Assembly (NCBI GenBank): GCA_020633335.1
Contig: JACKDU010000007.1
Location: forward strand, 124,001-188,000
Direction: 5' to 3'
Length of the DNA stretch: 64,000 nucleotides
Source: Myxococcales bacterium
Lineage (GTDB): Bacteria > Myxococcota_A > Polyangia > Nannocystales > Nannocystaceae
Under the pieces are notes generated by a model. It made no database searches. It was not told the origin of the DNA and was given only the letters and a program-made list of their open reading frames with translations. The translations under genes were made by a program, and so were the position numbers. Below, piece after piece: positions 34,673 to 44,800 of this stretch. Each line of letters starts with the position of its first letter. Within the stretch, counting starts at the first letter, position 1.

Positions 34673-34705
34673 GGCGGCGAGGTCCCCCGAGGGGGCCTCG
34701 CCGCC
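34673..34705. terminator. Strong bidirectional terminator between mglA and the convergent gene
   Basis: GGCGGCGAGG (34673-34682) and CCTCGCCGCC (34696-34705) are exact reverse complements, and the loop itself (CCCCC...GGGGG) can extend the pairing. It lies between stops at 34644 (+) and 34724 (-). Confidence 0.75.
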
Positions 34706-34723
34706 GTCAATTTGCGGCGTGCG

Positions 34724-35821
34724 CTAGACGCCGAGCGGCCGGGCGACCGCCGGCGTCCGGACCTTCCAGATCCAGCCGTCGAAGAGGAAGTGCAGGAGCG
34801 ACGTGCCCATGTAGTAGACGAGGTACGCGTCGCTGCGCCGGTAGTCGCTGAGGGCGACGAAGAGGAGGAGGAGCGCGCCCGAGATCAGCGGCGCGAAGAT
34901 CCACGGGCTCCGCATCCAGCGGGCGACCAGGCCCTGGTTCGCGGGATCACCGGCGAACTTGCGCTCGCCGAAGTGGTGGACGAAGGCGACGTACTCGAGG
35001 GAGTGCGCGACGCCGAAGCAGAGGTAGCCGACGATCGGCCCGTGGACCACGAAGACCGCGAAGAGGGCGAAGGTCGAGGCGAGGAAGAGGAGCCGCGGCC
35101 AGCGCTCCGACCAGGTGAGCCGCGCCGCCCGCTCGTGGCGTAGCCAGCGGCCGTAGACCCCGGCGACCAACGCCGCGACCAGCGAAAGGATGACCCAAGG
35201 GACAGGTCCCTTGAGGAGGGGCCCGGCGATCGCCATGAGGCGCCGGGCGTTGGCGTGCCCGGCGAAGGAGTCGGCGCGGAAGACCAGGACGAGGGCGGCG
35301 CAGAGGAGCGCGGAGACCCAGAGGAGCGCGAGATCGCGGCGGCCCTGCGCGGGCGTCTCCAGCCCGCCGCGCGCCCGGCCGGCGTAGGCGCGGAGGATCC
35401 CGTAGCGCTGCATCACCGTGTGCCAGATGTTCCAGGCGCCGATGACCACGAGGACGACCATCCAGGTCGAGACGCCGGGGATGAGCTTGAGGTGGCTGAG
35501 ACCGCGCATCGCGCCGACCAGGGCGAAGGTCAGGATCGGTGCTAAAATAAAATCCCGTGCGCGACGAGAAAATGTCCCCCGGTCCCCGTAGACCAGGAGG
35601 AAGGTGTAGTGGCGATGGACGTAGGTCATCGCCAGCGCCGCCAGGGTCGCGGTCCCGAGCGCCCGCGACGTATCTGCGTCCGCGCCCCAGCGCCCGTCGA
35701 GCCCGAGTCCCCAGACCACCCAGAGATAGAAGGGGACCCAGCAAAATCCGAGGCAGGCGAGGTCCCACCAGGGCGCACGGAGCCACGCGCTTCTCGCATT
35801 CGCAGACGCTGGTGAGGTCAT
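34724..35821 (-). CDS. Polytopic membrane protein of unknown function
   Basis: This encodes 365 residues with about nine hydrophobic helices, for example WWDLACLGFCWVPFYLWVVW near the start, ILAPILTFALVGAMRG, TWMVVLVVIGAWNIWHTVMQ, WVILSLVAALVAGVYG, LLFLASTFALFAVFVVHG and SGALLLLFVALSDY. Histidines recur at membrane borders (TYVHRHYTFLLVYGDR; NIWHTVMQRYGI; FVHHFGERKF; LLHFLFDGWIWKVR), which could bind a metal or cofactor, as in membrane desaturase-like or carotenoid-cleaving proteins. I do not recognise the family. It is convergent with mglA and divergent from the gene at 35951. Confidence 0.7.
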   Translation of the reverse strand: MTSPASANARSAWLRAPWWDLACLGFCWVPFYLWVVWGLGLDGRWGADADTSRALGTATLAALAMTYVHRHYTFLLVYGDRGTFSRRARDFILAPILTFALVGAMRGLSHLKLIPGVSTWMVVLVVIGAWNIWHTVMQRYGILRAYAGRARGGLETPAQGRRDLALLWVSALLCAALVLVFRADSFAGHANARRLMAIAGPLLKGPVPWVILSLVAALVAGVYGRWLRHERAARLTWSERWPRLLFLASTFALFAVFVVHGPIVGYLCFGVAHSLEYVAFVHHFGERKFAGDPANQGLVARWMRSPWIFAPLISGALLLLFVALSDYRRSDAYLVYYMGTSLLHFLFDGWIWKVRTPAVARPLGV

Positions 35822-35950
35822 CGAAGATCCTCACGCCCCCGGGCGCGTTTGGATTTTGTAGTTGGTGCGGCCAGAGCGCTGTGTATTATGCCTTTCGATC
35901 GGCGCCACGTACCACGCCGATCCCCCCACCGAGCGGAGTTCTCAAGAACG

Positions 35951-36883
35951 ATGGCGATGGAGTCTGACGACTGGATCCAGGAATCACTCGCGCGGCTCGA
36001 GGGCCTCGAAGAGGAGCGCGCCCGAGTCGAGAGCGCACTCGAGGAGGCGAGCGACGCGAACTCGATGAGGTCGCTCTCGCAGCGCCTCGAGTCCCTCGAC
36101 GGCGAAATTCGGGCGCTCTACGCGGCCCTCGAGGCGGCCGCGGACGACGAGGGCGGAGAGGCAGAGGAGCCGGCGACCGGCGACTTCGTGCCCGCGAGCG
36201 GCGATGAAGACGTCGACTCCGAGGCTCCGACCGGCCTCTTCACCCGCGACGACCTCGCCCGGATGGCGGCCGAGCAGGCCGCGCAGCAGGCTGCGCCAGT
36301 CCAGGCCGCCGCACCGGTCCAGGCCGCCCCCGTCCAGGCCGCACCCTTCCAGGCCGCCCCCGCCCAGGCTGGCTTCGGCGCCCCCGCCGGCTTCGGCGCC
36401 CCCGCCCAGGCCGGCTTCGGCGCCCCTGCCCAGGCCGGCTTCGGCGCCCCCGCCCAGCCGAGCTTCTCGGGCGGCGGCTTCGGTCAGGATCTCGGCGGTG
36501 CTGAGCTCGCCGACCTCGATGACGCCCCCAAGAGCAAGGGGCCGCTGATCGGCATCATCGTCGCCATCCTCCTCCTCGGCGGCGTCGGCGGCTACTTCGT
36601 CCTCAACAAGAAGAGCGAGCCGGTGGCCGAGGACACGAGCCAGCAGGGCCCCGTCAAGGTGATCAGCGCCGGCGAGATCCCGCCGGACACCCAGGGCCCG
36701 AAGGGCGCCAAGGGGAGCAACGTCGACTCGATCGAGGGCTCGCAGTTCAAGGAGGGCCGCCCCGGCTCGCGGCCTTCGGGCGGCGGCGGCGGGTCGAGCT
36801 CGAGCTCGACGCCGAAGAAGAAGAAGGACGACGGCAAGACCAAGATCGTCGAGACCGACGATCCGCTGGCCGGCATCAACTAG
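35951..36883 (+). CDS. Repeat-rich single-pass membrane protein near mglBA
   Basis: This encodes 310 residues from ATG 35951. Residues 1-55 look like a charged coiled coil (ESLARLEGLEEERARVESAL). An acidic region is followed at about 110-185 by a tandem repeat of Ala/Pro/Gln then Phe/Gly units (VQAAP, FGAPAQAG) and by one transmembrane helix near 200-220 (GPLIGIIVAILLLGGVGGYFVL). The C-terminal 90 residues are Lys/Gly/Ser-rich and likely outside or in the periplasm. The arrangement suggests a structural or scaffold protein. Function unknown, and no family recognised. Confidence 0.7.
   Translation: MAMESDDWIQESLARLEGLEEERARVESALEEASDANSMRSLSQRLESLDGEIRALYAALEAAADDEGGEAEEPATGDFVPASGDEDVDSEAPTGLFTRDDLARMAAEQAAQQAAPVQAAAPVQAAPVQAAPFQAAPAQAGFGAPAGFGAPAQAGFGAPAQAGFGAPAQPSFSGGGFGQDLGGAELADLDDAPKSKGPLIGIIVAILLLGGVGGYFVLNKKSEPVAEDTSQQGPVKVISAGEIPPDTQGPKGAKGSNVDSIEGSQFKEGRPGSRPSGGGGGSSSSSTPKKKKDDGKTKIVETDDPLAGIN
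36295..36470 (+). repeat. In-frame tandem repeats in the gene at 35951
   Basis: The DNA repeats units of about 15 bp (CAGGCCGCCCCCGTC-like) and then units of 24 bp around GGCTTCGGCGCCCCCGCC. The FGAPAQAG unit appears about four times. Such arrays are prone to copy-number change. Confidence 0.75.
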
Positions 36884-36907
36884 CGGCGGACATCCGCCAG
36901 ACACCGC

Positions 36908-36934
36908 GAGGCCCGGGCGAGCAGCCTGGGCCTC
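36908..36934 (+). terminator. Intrinsic terminator after the gene at 35951
   Basis: GAGGCCCGGG (36908-36917) pairs with CCTGGGCCTC (36925-36934), 10 bp with one G-T, 7-nt loop, then GTCGCGTTTGAG. It is 24 bp after the stop at 36883. A TGTC...GACA element at 36951-36964 follows, still between convergent genes. Confidence 0.7.
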
Positions 36935-37056
36935 GTCGCGTTTGAGAGGCTGTCTCGAAGGACATGTTCGAGCGGCGGCGGGGCTCGGAGCCCTGACGTC
37001 GCTCTGCATCGCTCCGCGGCGACGATCTGCCGCAGCCGGCGCGCGCAGCCTCGCTG

Positions 37057-38955
37057 CTACTTCTTGTCGTCGCGCTGCGCCGTGAAGCTCGGCTTCGCGG
37101 CGTCGCCCTCACCACGCGCGCTCGGGGGCGCGAAGGTCGGGAGCTTGGTCATGCCGCTGCCGCCGGCGCCCACCTCGGTCCCGGCGCCGCCGCGTACCGG
37201 CAGCGTCGGGAAGGGCGGCGGCTTCGGCCCGGCGCTGGCGGAGGCGACCGTGCGCTTGCGGCGGATCGCCATCGGCGCGTCGGCCTCGACCTTCTCGGGC
37301 GTCGCCTCGGCCTCGGTCTCCTTGGCCTCCGCCTCCTTGCCCTCGCCGGGGGCGCTCAGGGGCTTGAGCGCGGCCGCGAGGGACTCGGCGAGCGACGCCT
37401 TGCGGCGGATGTCGCTCGCCTCGTCGCGGGGCGGCGGCAGCGTCTCGGCCGGCGTCGGCGTCTCGGTCGCGCTCGCCGCGATGAGCAGCGACGCCGCGAG
37501 GCCGCCCGGGGTCTCGACCGGCGGCGCACCCACCGGCTCCGCCTTCTTGGGCTCCTCCGCCGGCTTGGCCTCCTCCGCCGGCTTCGTCTCCTCCGCCGGC
37601 TTCGCGCCCGCCTCGGGCTTGGTCCGCGCGGTCGCGGCGTCGGCGTTGCGGGGCATCGGCGCGTCGGGCTCGCGCGGGCTCTCGTCGACCTCGTCCTCGT
37701 CCTCGCCCTCGTCGACCGCGAGGTCGATGTCGATCGCCGGGCCCGGGTCGCGACGGCGGCGCGGCCGGCCCTTCTCGACCTCTTCCTTCTTCTTGAGGGC
37801 GTAGCTCCCCTCGATCCGGATCGGCTCGCCGATCGACGGGTCGCGGAGCTCGACCTTCACCTTCGGCTGGTTGCCCTCCTCGGGCTTGCCGATCGAGCTC
37901 GGGTCCTGCCAGCCGCGGGCGCGGAGCGCCTCGCTGTCGGCGATCGCGTCGGCGACCGCCGACGAGATCCCGCTCTCCATCGACTCGTTCTTCGCCGCCG
38001 CCTGCGGGACCGCCCCGCTGTCGCCGCGCGAGCCGATCTCACCCGAGACGATCTCGCTGACCGCGTGCTCGCTGGTGACGACCACCGTCGTCCGCCGCGA
38101 ACGCGCCCGCCGCTCGCGGCGGAGCTGGGCCTCGATGTAGCGCCGCATGTCGCGGCGCGCCCGGTTGACCAGGGCCTCGACGACCGGATCGGGCTCCTCC
38201 TGGAGGCTGATCTGCGAGCGCTCGAGGAGCTCGGCCGCCTCGTCGACCCGCTCGGCCCGCTGGAGCGCGAGGGCCATCGCCGCGATCACGCGCGGGTGGT
38301 CGCCGATGGTCTTTCGGGCAGCTTCGATGTAGGCCATCGCCTGCCGGCTCTTCTTGTGGGAGTCGAGGAGCATGACGATCCCGAGATCGAGCTGATCCCG
38401 GGGGCCGAGGAGCTTGGCCGCCGCCAGCTTGTTGAGGAGCTCGCGCGCCGCCTTGCGCTCGTTGGCCACCACCAGCGCGTGGGCCTGGGCGCTGACCAGC
38501 ATCACCGCGTCCGGCCGCTTGCAGAGCTGGGCGGTCTCGGCGAAGAGGCGGGCCGCGGTCCGGCCGTCGCCGAGGCGGAGGGCGATCTGGGCGTCCTGGA
38601 GGGTGACCCAGGCGGCCGGGGCGAAGAGCTTGACCAGCGGCTTGCTGGGGAGGCTCCGCTTGAACTCGGCGGCCTGGGTCCGGTTGGCGTCGGAGACCCG
38701 CTGAGCGAGGTTCTCCAGGCGGTGCTGGATCATCGCCGGGATCAGCACGAAGAGGAGGACGCCGGCGGCGATCAGCGCGACCTTGGTGGTCGTGCCGCTG
38801 GCGAGGAGGCCGGCGCCGCCGAGGGCCACCAGGATCGCCACCGGCAAGATGCGACCGGGCGCCGGTCGCTCGCTCCCTCCCCAGAGGTGGGGAGGAACGA
38901 CCACCGGTGGTAGCTCGCTCTTCTTGCTCGCCGCGGACAACCTGCAAGCCGGCAT
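37057..38955 (-). CDS. TPR membrane protein with long acidic/Ala-Pro tail
   Basis: This encodes 632 residues from ATG 38955; the only earlier in-frame start is a TTG at 38979. Two hydrophobic helices lie close together near residues 37-75 (LPVAILVALGGAGLLASG; VALIAAGVLLFVLIPAMI). Residues about 100-265 form TPR-like helical repeats (WVTLQDAQIALRLGDGRTAA; ELLNKLAAAKLLGP; DEAAELLERSQ). The C-terminal 330 residues are low complexity, rich in Glu/Ala/Pro/Lys (KPAEETKPAEEAKPAEEPKK), and likely disordered. It is divergent from the M48-like gene and convergent with the gene at 35951. Function unknown. Confidence 0.72.
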   Translation of the reverse strand: MPACRLSAASKKSELPPVVVPPHLWGGSERPAPGRILPVAILVALGGAGLLASGTTTKVALIAAGVLLFVLIPAMIQHRLENLAQRVSDANRTQAAEFKRSLPSKPLVKLFAPAAWVTLQDAQIALRLGDGRTAARLFAETAQLCKRPDAVMLVSAQAHALVVANERKAARELLNKLAAAKLLGPRDQLDLGIVMLLDSHKKSRQAMAYIEAARKTIGDHPRVIAAMALALQRAERVDEAAELLERSQISLQEEPDPVVEALVNRARRDMRRYIEAQLRRERRARSRRTTVVVTSEHAVSEIVSGEIGSRGDSGAVPQAAAKNESMESGISSAVADAIADSEALRARGWQDPSSIGKPEEGNQPKVKVELRDPSIGEPIRIEGSYALKKKEEVEKGRPRRRRDPGPAIDIDLAVDEGEDEDEVDESPREPDAPMPRNADAATARTKPEAGAKPAEETKPAEEAKPAEEPKKAEPVGAPPVETPGGLAASLLIAASATETPTPAETLPPPRDEASDIRRKASLAESLAAALKPLSAPGEGKEAEAKETEAEATPEKVEADAPMAIRRKRTVASASAGPKPPPFPTLPVRGGAGTEVGAGGSGMTKLPTFAPPSARGEGDAAKPSFTAQRDDKK

Positions 38956-39058
38956 ACCCAGATCGGCGGAGCCCTGCAAGCTTGTTCACATCCCGAGGCG
39001 CGGCCTTATTTGGCGGACGCGCGGGAGATCGCGGGTGGCCCCTGGTAGACTGGCGCCA

Positions 39059-39713
39059 GTGCACGCACCGATCGACCTCAGCCGCTACATCCAGCGCCGG
39101 CACTTCCGCGCCTATGAGCGCGACATGGCCCGCGGCACCTACGGATACGGCGTCGACCTCCGGCGGACGCGCTGGCTCACGGCCTCGATGGCCGGGCAGG
39201 CGCCGCTGCGCGCTCTTGAGCACGCCTGGGTCCCCCTCGCGGACTCCCTGATGGGCGAGGAGCTGCGCTTCGCCGAGCGGCCTGGCGACATCCCGATCCT
39301 CTCGGAGATCGTCGAGATCGCCCGCCTCCTCCACACGACGCCGCCGGCGCTCCGCCTCCTCACGCCGGCCGCGCAGCGGAGCGGCGAGTGGGGCTTTGTC
39401 ACGCCGCTCAGCGATCCCCGCGGCAGCGACGAGTGGCTCGTGCTCGATCTCGACGCCCTCCAGCGGCAGCCGGAGCGCGAGCGCGCCTTCCTCCTCGGCG
39501 CCGGCCTCGGTCACCTCCACTGCGGGCACGGGGCGCTCTTCGCCGCGCACCTGGTCAGCCATCGACGTGGGCGCGGCAACGGCCTGATCCGCGCGCTCCT
39601 CCGCCCCTGGGTGAAGGTCGCCGTGTTCTCGGCCGACCGCGCCGGTCTCCTCGCCGCCAGCGAGCTCCCCGCCGCCCTCGTCGCCCTCGAGACGGCCGCC
39701 GCCACCACCCCTG
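39059..39713 (+). CDS. M48-like protein with degenerate zinc site (first part, frame switches near 39.7 kb)
   Basis: This starts at GTG 39059 (VHAPIDLSRYIQRR). About 218 residues are protein-like, then the frame turns into Pro/Ser/Arg nonsense and the sensible protein continues in another frame to 40014. The block FLLGAGLGHLHCGHGALF corresponds to the M48 metallopeptidase region HxLGHExGHxxxGH, but the HExxH is lost (GAGLGH). The later FSADRAGLLAASELPAALVA matches the conserved M48 SADRAGLLA block. So it looks like a catalytically dead or altered M48-family protein. It sits 27 bp ahead of two dynamin-type GTPases when the frame switch is bridged. Confidence 0.6.
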
Positions 39714-40014
39714 GCTGGTGGCCCGCCTTCCCGACCTCAGCCTCCGACGGGCGGCCCTGGAGGAGTTCTCCGCGACGACGGTCGCCGCGCGTTTTCGCTC
39801 GCGGCGGCGGCGCGAGGTCGGCCCCTCGCTCGAGGAGGACCTGCGGACGATCGCCAGCCCCGCCGAGCCCGAAGCCGAGGGCGAGGCCGAGCCCAACGCG
39901 GCGGGCGCCGAGGCGGTCAACGCGGGCGCCGAGGAGATCGCCGGCGTCCCCGACGACGCCTGGACCCTCGCCCGCTGCGACCACCGACTGACCCGGCGCC
40001 TCGGGCTCCTCTGA
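39705..40014 (+). CDS. M48-like protein, C-terminal part in the second frame
   Basis: After the frame switch the reading HHPWLVARLPDLSLRRAALE continues the helical region that follows the SADRAG block, then EEFSATTVAARFRSRRRREV, an acidic Ala/Glu linker, and ends at 40014 with WTLARCDHRLTRRLGLL. The join falls in GCCGCCGCCACCACCCC near 39700, where a one-base insertion or two-base loss restores one continuous protein of about 318 residues. Whether the shift is genuine or an assembly error cannot be told from the sequence. Confidence 0.55.
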
Positions 40015-40040
40015 CGCCTCATCAAGGACGACGTGACGAC

Positions 40041-41819
40041 GTGAGCACCCGCCCAGAGATCGACAGCGCAAGGCGGCTGGCGAGCATCGCCGACGAGCTC
40101 GGGCTCGCGGCGGCCGGCCGCGCCATCCTCCTCGACACCCACCGCCGCCTCGACCAGGCGACCCTGCGGATCCTCGTGATCGGCGAGATCAAGCACGGCA
40201 AGAGCTCGCTGATCAACGCCCTCGTCGGCGAGAAGATCCTGCCCACCGGGGTCACGCCGACCACCGGCGCGGTCGTCCGCCTCCACCACGGCGAGGCGAC
40301 CGAACGCCGGCTGATCCACCCCGACGGGCGGATCGAGGGGCTCTCCGACGAGCGCTTCGCGGCCCTCGCCCGCGGCCGCGAGAGGGCCGAGGGGGTCGTC
40401 GACGCGACCTGGTCCGGCGACCAGCTCCCGGTCGAGGCCGAGCTCATCGACACCCCCGGGGTCAACGACATCAACCGCCTGCGCTCGCTCCTCAGCCGCG
40501 GCGAGCTGCCGGGGGCGGACGTCCTCGTGCTGGTGCTCGACGCGACCCAGGCGCTGAGCCGCTCCGAGCTCGGCTTCCTCCGCGACGCGCTGGTCGCCGT
40601 CGGCGGCCTCGGCGACGACTCGGGCGCGCGCCTCCTCGTCGCGATCAACCGGATCGATCTGGTCGCCGATCACGAGCGCGAGCTGGTCGCCGCCCACCTC
40701 GAGCGCGAACTCTCGGCGCTCCTCGGGAGCTCGACCTTCGAGCTCTTCGAGACCAACGCCAAGCTCGCGCTCAAGGAGCCGGCGAGCGAGGAGCACGGGG
40801 TCCGCGAGCTCCTCCGCCTGCGGGCGCGGCTGATCGAGCTCGCCGGCCTCCGCGACGAGATCCTCCCGCGGCGGGCGCGGGCCAGCCTCCGCCGCCACGC
40901 CCACCTGCTGGTCCACAACGCCGCGATCCAGGCGCGCGCGCTCAGCCTCGAGGAGCAGGCGCTCGCCGACGAGCTCGCGGCCGTGCGGGCGGCGCTCGCC
41001 GAGCAGGAGGTCGACTTCGATCGCCTCCGCGGGCAGATCAGCGCGGCCAGCGAGCGGATCCTCCAGGAGTCGCGGGCCCGCCTGGCGAGCTACCGCGCCG
41101 AGCTCCAGGCCGAGGTCCTCGCCCAGCTCGAGCGCGCCGACCTCCGCGGGATCACCGACGCCCTGCCGGCGGCGATCCGCGACGCGACGATGACCTTCAC
41201 CCTCACCGAGGCCGAACAGCTCCGCCACGAGCTCGAGACGCTGACCCGCGAGACCCTCCAGACCCACGGCGAGCAGGCCCGCCGCCGCCTCGCGCAGGCG
41301 ACGATCCTCCTCGGCTTCCGGGGGCCGGCGGTCCGCCTCGAGCCGCCGTCGACGACGATCGAGGGCGGCACCCTGGCGATCTCGGTCGCCGGCACCGCGG
41401 TGATGTACTTCGGCAACGTGGTCGCCGGCCTCCTGATGGCGATCGCCGGCCCGCTGGCGACGATGGTCCTCCGCGAGAAGGGGATCCGCGACCTCCGGGC
41501 CCGCGCCCACCGCGAGATCCCGCGGGCGCTGCAGGCGAGCTTCGGCGACCTCGAGAAGGCGCTCACGCGGGTCGCCCACGAGCAGATCGCGGCGCTCGAG
41601 GAGCACCTCGTGCTCGCCAACGCCCAGCTCGGCGAGCAGCTCGTCGCGGTCCTCGACCGGGCCGCGCTCGCCCTCCAGGCGCCGCCCGAGGGCGACGACC
41701 CCGAGCCGCCGCGTCACCGCGCGCGCGCCCGCCTCCACGCGATCGAGAAGGAGCTCGAGGCCATCCTGGCCGAGCTCGAGAACCCCGCCACGAGCACCAG
41801 CCCAGAGCGAACCCGATGA
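40041..41819 (+). CDS. Dynamin-type large GTPase, first of an adjacent pair
   Basis: This encodes 592 residues from GTG 40041. The GTPase domain shows P-loop GEIKHGKSS at 48-56, G2 threonines in GVTPTTGAVV at 70-79, DTPG with Asp137, and the NRID base-specificity motif near residue 205. A long helical stalk follows (ELAAVRAALAEQEVDFDRLR). A hydrophobic paddle-like segment lies near 443-475 (LAISVAGTAVMYFGNVVAGL then LMAIAGPL), as in bacterial dynamin-like proteins that remodel membranes. A helical tail closes the protein. The stop overlaps the next GTPase gene by ATGA (41816-41819), so the two are co-translated and probably form a hetero-oligomer. Confidence 0.85.
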   Translation: MSTRPEIDSARRLASIADELGLAAAGRAILLDTHRRLDQATLRILVIGEIKHGKSSLINALVGEKILPTGVTPTTGAVVRLHHGEATERRLIHPDGRIEGLSDERFAALARGRERAEGVVDATWSGDQLPVEAELIDTPGVNDINRLRSLLSRGELPGADVLVLVLDATQALSRSELGFLRDALVAVGGLGDDSGARLLVAINRIDLVADHERELVAAHLERELSALLGSSTFELFETNAKLALKEPASEEHGVRELLRLRARLIELAGLRDEILPRRARASLRRHAHLLVHNAAIQARALSLEEQALADELAAVRAALAEQEVDFDRLRGQISAASERILQESRARLASYRAELQAEVLAQLERADLRGITDALPAAIRDATMTFTLTEAEQLRHELETLTRETLQTHGEQARRRLAQATILLGFRGPAVRLEPPSTTIEGGTLAISVAGTAVMYFGNVVAGLLMAIAGPLATMVLREKGIRDLRARAHREIPRALQASFGDLEKALTRVAHEQIAALEEHLVLANAQLGEQLVAVLDRAALALQAPPEGDDPEPPRHRARARLHAIEKELEAILAELENPATSTSPERTR

Positions 41820-44800
41820 GCCCAGGCCGCGACGACGACCCGACCTCCGGCAAGGACGCCCACGAGGGCGACGACGCCGGCGACAAGGCGACCGAGACCG
41901 CCGTCAACGCGCTCCGATCGGTGGGCGCCGCCCTCGGCGGCTGGGCCCGCCGCGTCGGCAAGGTGATCGCCGAGACCGCGGCCCCGCCGGCCGGCGCCGA
42001 GGAGCTCAAGATCGCCCTCGCCGAGATCGCCGAGCTCCGCCTCGCCGGCCGCTTCACCGCCGCCCGCGAGCGCCTGCGGACGATCCTGCAGGAGCGCCCG
42101 CGCGACCTCCAGGTGGTCACCAGCTACGGCCTCACGCTGGTCGCCGAGACGATCTCGGACGGCCGCGCGCCGGCGGCGATGGTCGAGCTCCTCGGCGAGC
42201 TCTCGGGGTTCAAGCAGCGCCCCGCGATCGCGCCGATCATCGAGGCCGCGCTCAAGCAGAGCCGGCAGGAGCACGACGCCGCGCTCGACGATCTCCGCCG
42301 GGCGCAGCGCACCCTCGACGACCTGCCGAGCGTGTACCGCGGCGAGGGGCGCTTCTACGTCCAGCTCCTGGCGACCAGCGCCCAGGCGAGCCGCGGCCGC
42401 TACGACCGCGCGCTCCTCGAGCTCCACAAGGCGCGCGCGAGCGTCCCCGAGGGCGCGCAGGGGCCGATCGTGCGGCGATTCCTCCGCGAGGGGACGGCCG
42501 TGCTCCTGGCCGAGGATCACCTCGACGAGGCGATCGCCTGGCTGACCCCGCTGGCCGCTCCGCCGGCGCCGCCGCCCGCCCCCTCGGCCGAGGCTGGGGA
42601 CGAGGAGGCGAGCGAGGGCCCGAGCGTCGAGGCGCCGCCACCCTCGCCGCTCACCGACGTCACGCTCGCCCGCTCGCTCCTCGCCCGCGGCCTCCTCGCC
42701 GAGGCGCTCGCGGCCAAGGGCGACCACGACGGCGCACATGCCCTTGTGGACAGCCTGCCCGATGAGCCAGCCTGGGACGCGGTGCGGATCCGGGTCGGCC
42801 TCTCGATCGGCGCGACCCCGGAGACCCGCGATCGGGCGCTCCGTCACCTCCAGATCGCCCCCGAGGAGTGGCAGCGCGGGCGCCTCTGGGCGCTCGCCGA
42901 GGCCGCGACCTGGGGCGGCCGCGCGACCCCGCCGGCGTCGACCACGATCGAGGCCGTCCTCGAGGCCCTGGTGAAGGCGGCCGACGCCGCGCCGCCCGGC
43001 CAGCGCGACGGCTTCATCCACGAGCTCGCCCACGTCGCCCTCCGGGCCGACGCCTTCCCGGAGGCGGTGCGCGCGGTGCTCCAGCGCCGCCTCGGCCGCG
43101 ACGGCGACACGGCGGCCGAGGAGGTGCGCCTCTGCCGGGCCCGCGATCGCCTCCGCCGCGGCGAGGTCGAGGCCGCCAGCGAGGACTTCATCGGCGCCCA
43201 GACCCCGCGCTTCCGGGCGCAGCCCGACCTCGGCGGCCCCTGGGGCCCGGACGCGGTCTCGCCGCTCCGCGACCCCGTCGTCCGCCTCCGCACGCTCCGC
43301 AGCCAGCGGGCGCTCGCGGCCGCCGAGTACTGCCTCCAGGTCGAGCTCCCCGAGCACGCCCAGGAGCTCCTGGTCGAGGCCCTCGCCGAGGCCCCCAACC
43401 TCGCGCCCGCCCGCGTCCTGCTGACGACGGTCTCGCGGCCGACCCGGAGCGCCCGCCTCGAGGATCTCCTCGCGGCCGCGACCACCGTCCTCGCCGCCCT
43501 CCCGAGCAACGTCCTCGGGGTCCCGCTCGCCGGGGTCCAGAAGGCGCTCTCCGGGGTGATCGCCGCCCGCGAGCGCCTCGCCCGGCCGCTGACGATCGCG
43601 GTGATGGGCGAGTTCTCGTCGGGCAAGAGCACCTTCGTCAACGCGCTCCTCGGCGAGGCGATCGCGCCGATGGGCGTGCTGCCGACGACGACGACGATCA
43701 ACGTCTTCCGCCGGGGCCCGACCGGCGGCGCGCGGATCTACTTCCGCGACGACCGGGTGTCGACCCTCGCCCGCGGCGACATCCACAACTTCCTCCACGG
43801 CCTCGACGACGTCACCGCCAGCCAGATCCGCCACGTCGAGATCGAGCGGACAGGCGCGCGGATGGGCGACGCCTCGGTCGTCGACACGCCGGGGCTCAAC
43901 GCGCTCGACGCCTTCCACGAGCGGGTCGCCCGCGAGTTCATCGACGAGGCCGACGCGGTGATCTGGATCTTCTCGGCGACCCGGGGCTCGACCGCCTCGG
44001 AGGCCGGGATGCTCTCGACCCTGCGGGCCGACGGCCGCCAGGTCCTCGGCGTCCTCAACAAGGTCGACACCCTCGACGACGACGAGCGGGTCGAGCTCTG
44101 CGACTACCTCAAGGAGCAGCTCGGCGAGGTCCTCGTCGACATCGTCCCGGTCTGCGCGTCGCAGGCCCTGGCCCTTCGGTCAGGTGACGGTCCGCCCGGC
44201 GCCGGCGACTCGTTCGCGGCGGTCGAGGAGGCGCTCGAGGAGCACTTCCTCCGCCGCGCCCGCGAGCTCAAGCGCGCGCTCACGGCCCGGCGCCTCTCGG
44301 AGTCGCTGGTCCGCGCCCACGGGGCCGTCGACGCGGCCGCGACCGCGCTCGAGGCGGCCGCCGACGGGGCCGCCGGCTCCGATCACCTCGACACCCTCCG
44401 CGGCGCCCAGCACCTGATCACCTTCGGCGAGCGGATGTACGCCGCGGTCCTCGAGCTCGACGACCTCCTGGTACGCGAGTGCCTGGCCCTCGGGATCCTC
44501 CGCAGCGGCGCCGGCATGAGCCGCGAGACCCTCGGCGCCCAGGACTCCTGGTACCTGACCACCGTCGTCCGCGATTCGATGCTCCGCGCCCTCCAGAGCG
44601 CGCTCGGCGAGATCTCGCGCGAGCCCGAGTCGGAGATCCTCTACGACGTCCTCACCCAGCACCTGGTCCCCTGGGGCCGCGGCTACCTCGACGGCCTCGG
44701 CGCCTCCGGCTGGCTGGTCCGCCTGATCACCGAGAACGGCCCGTCGATCGCCCGCGGCGAGGCCGCCCTCCGCGATCGCCTGCGGATCGCCCTGACGCCG

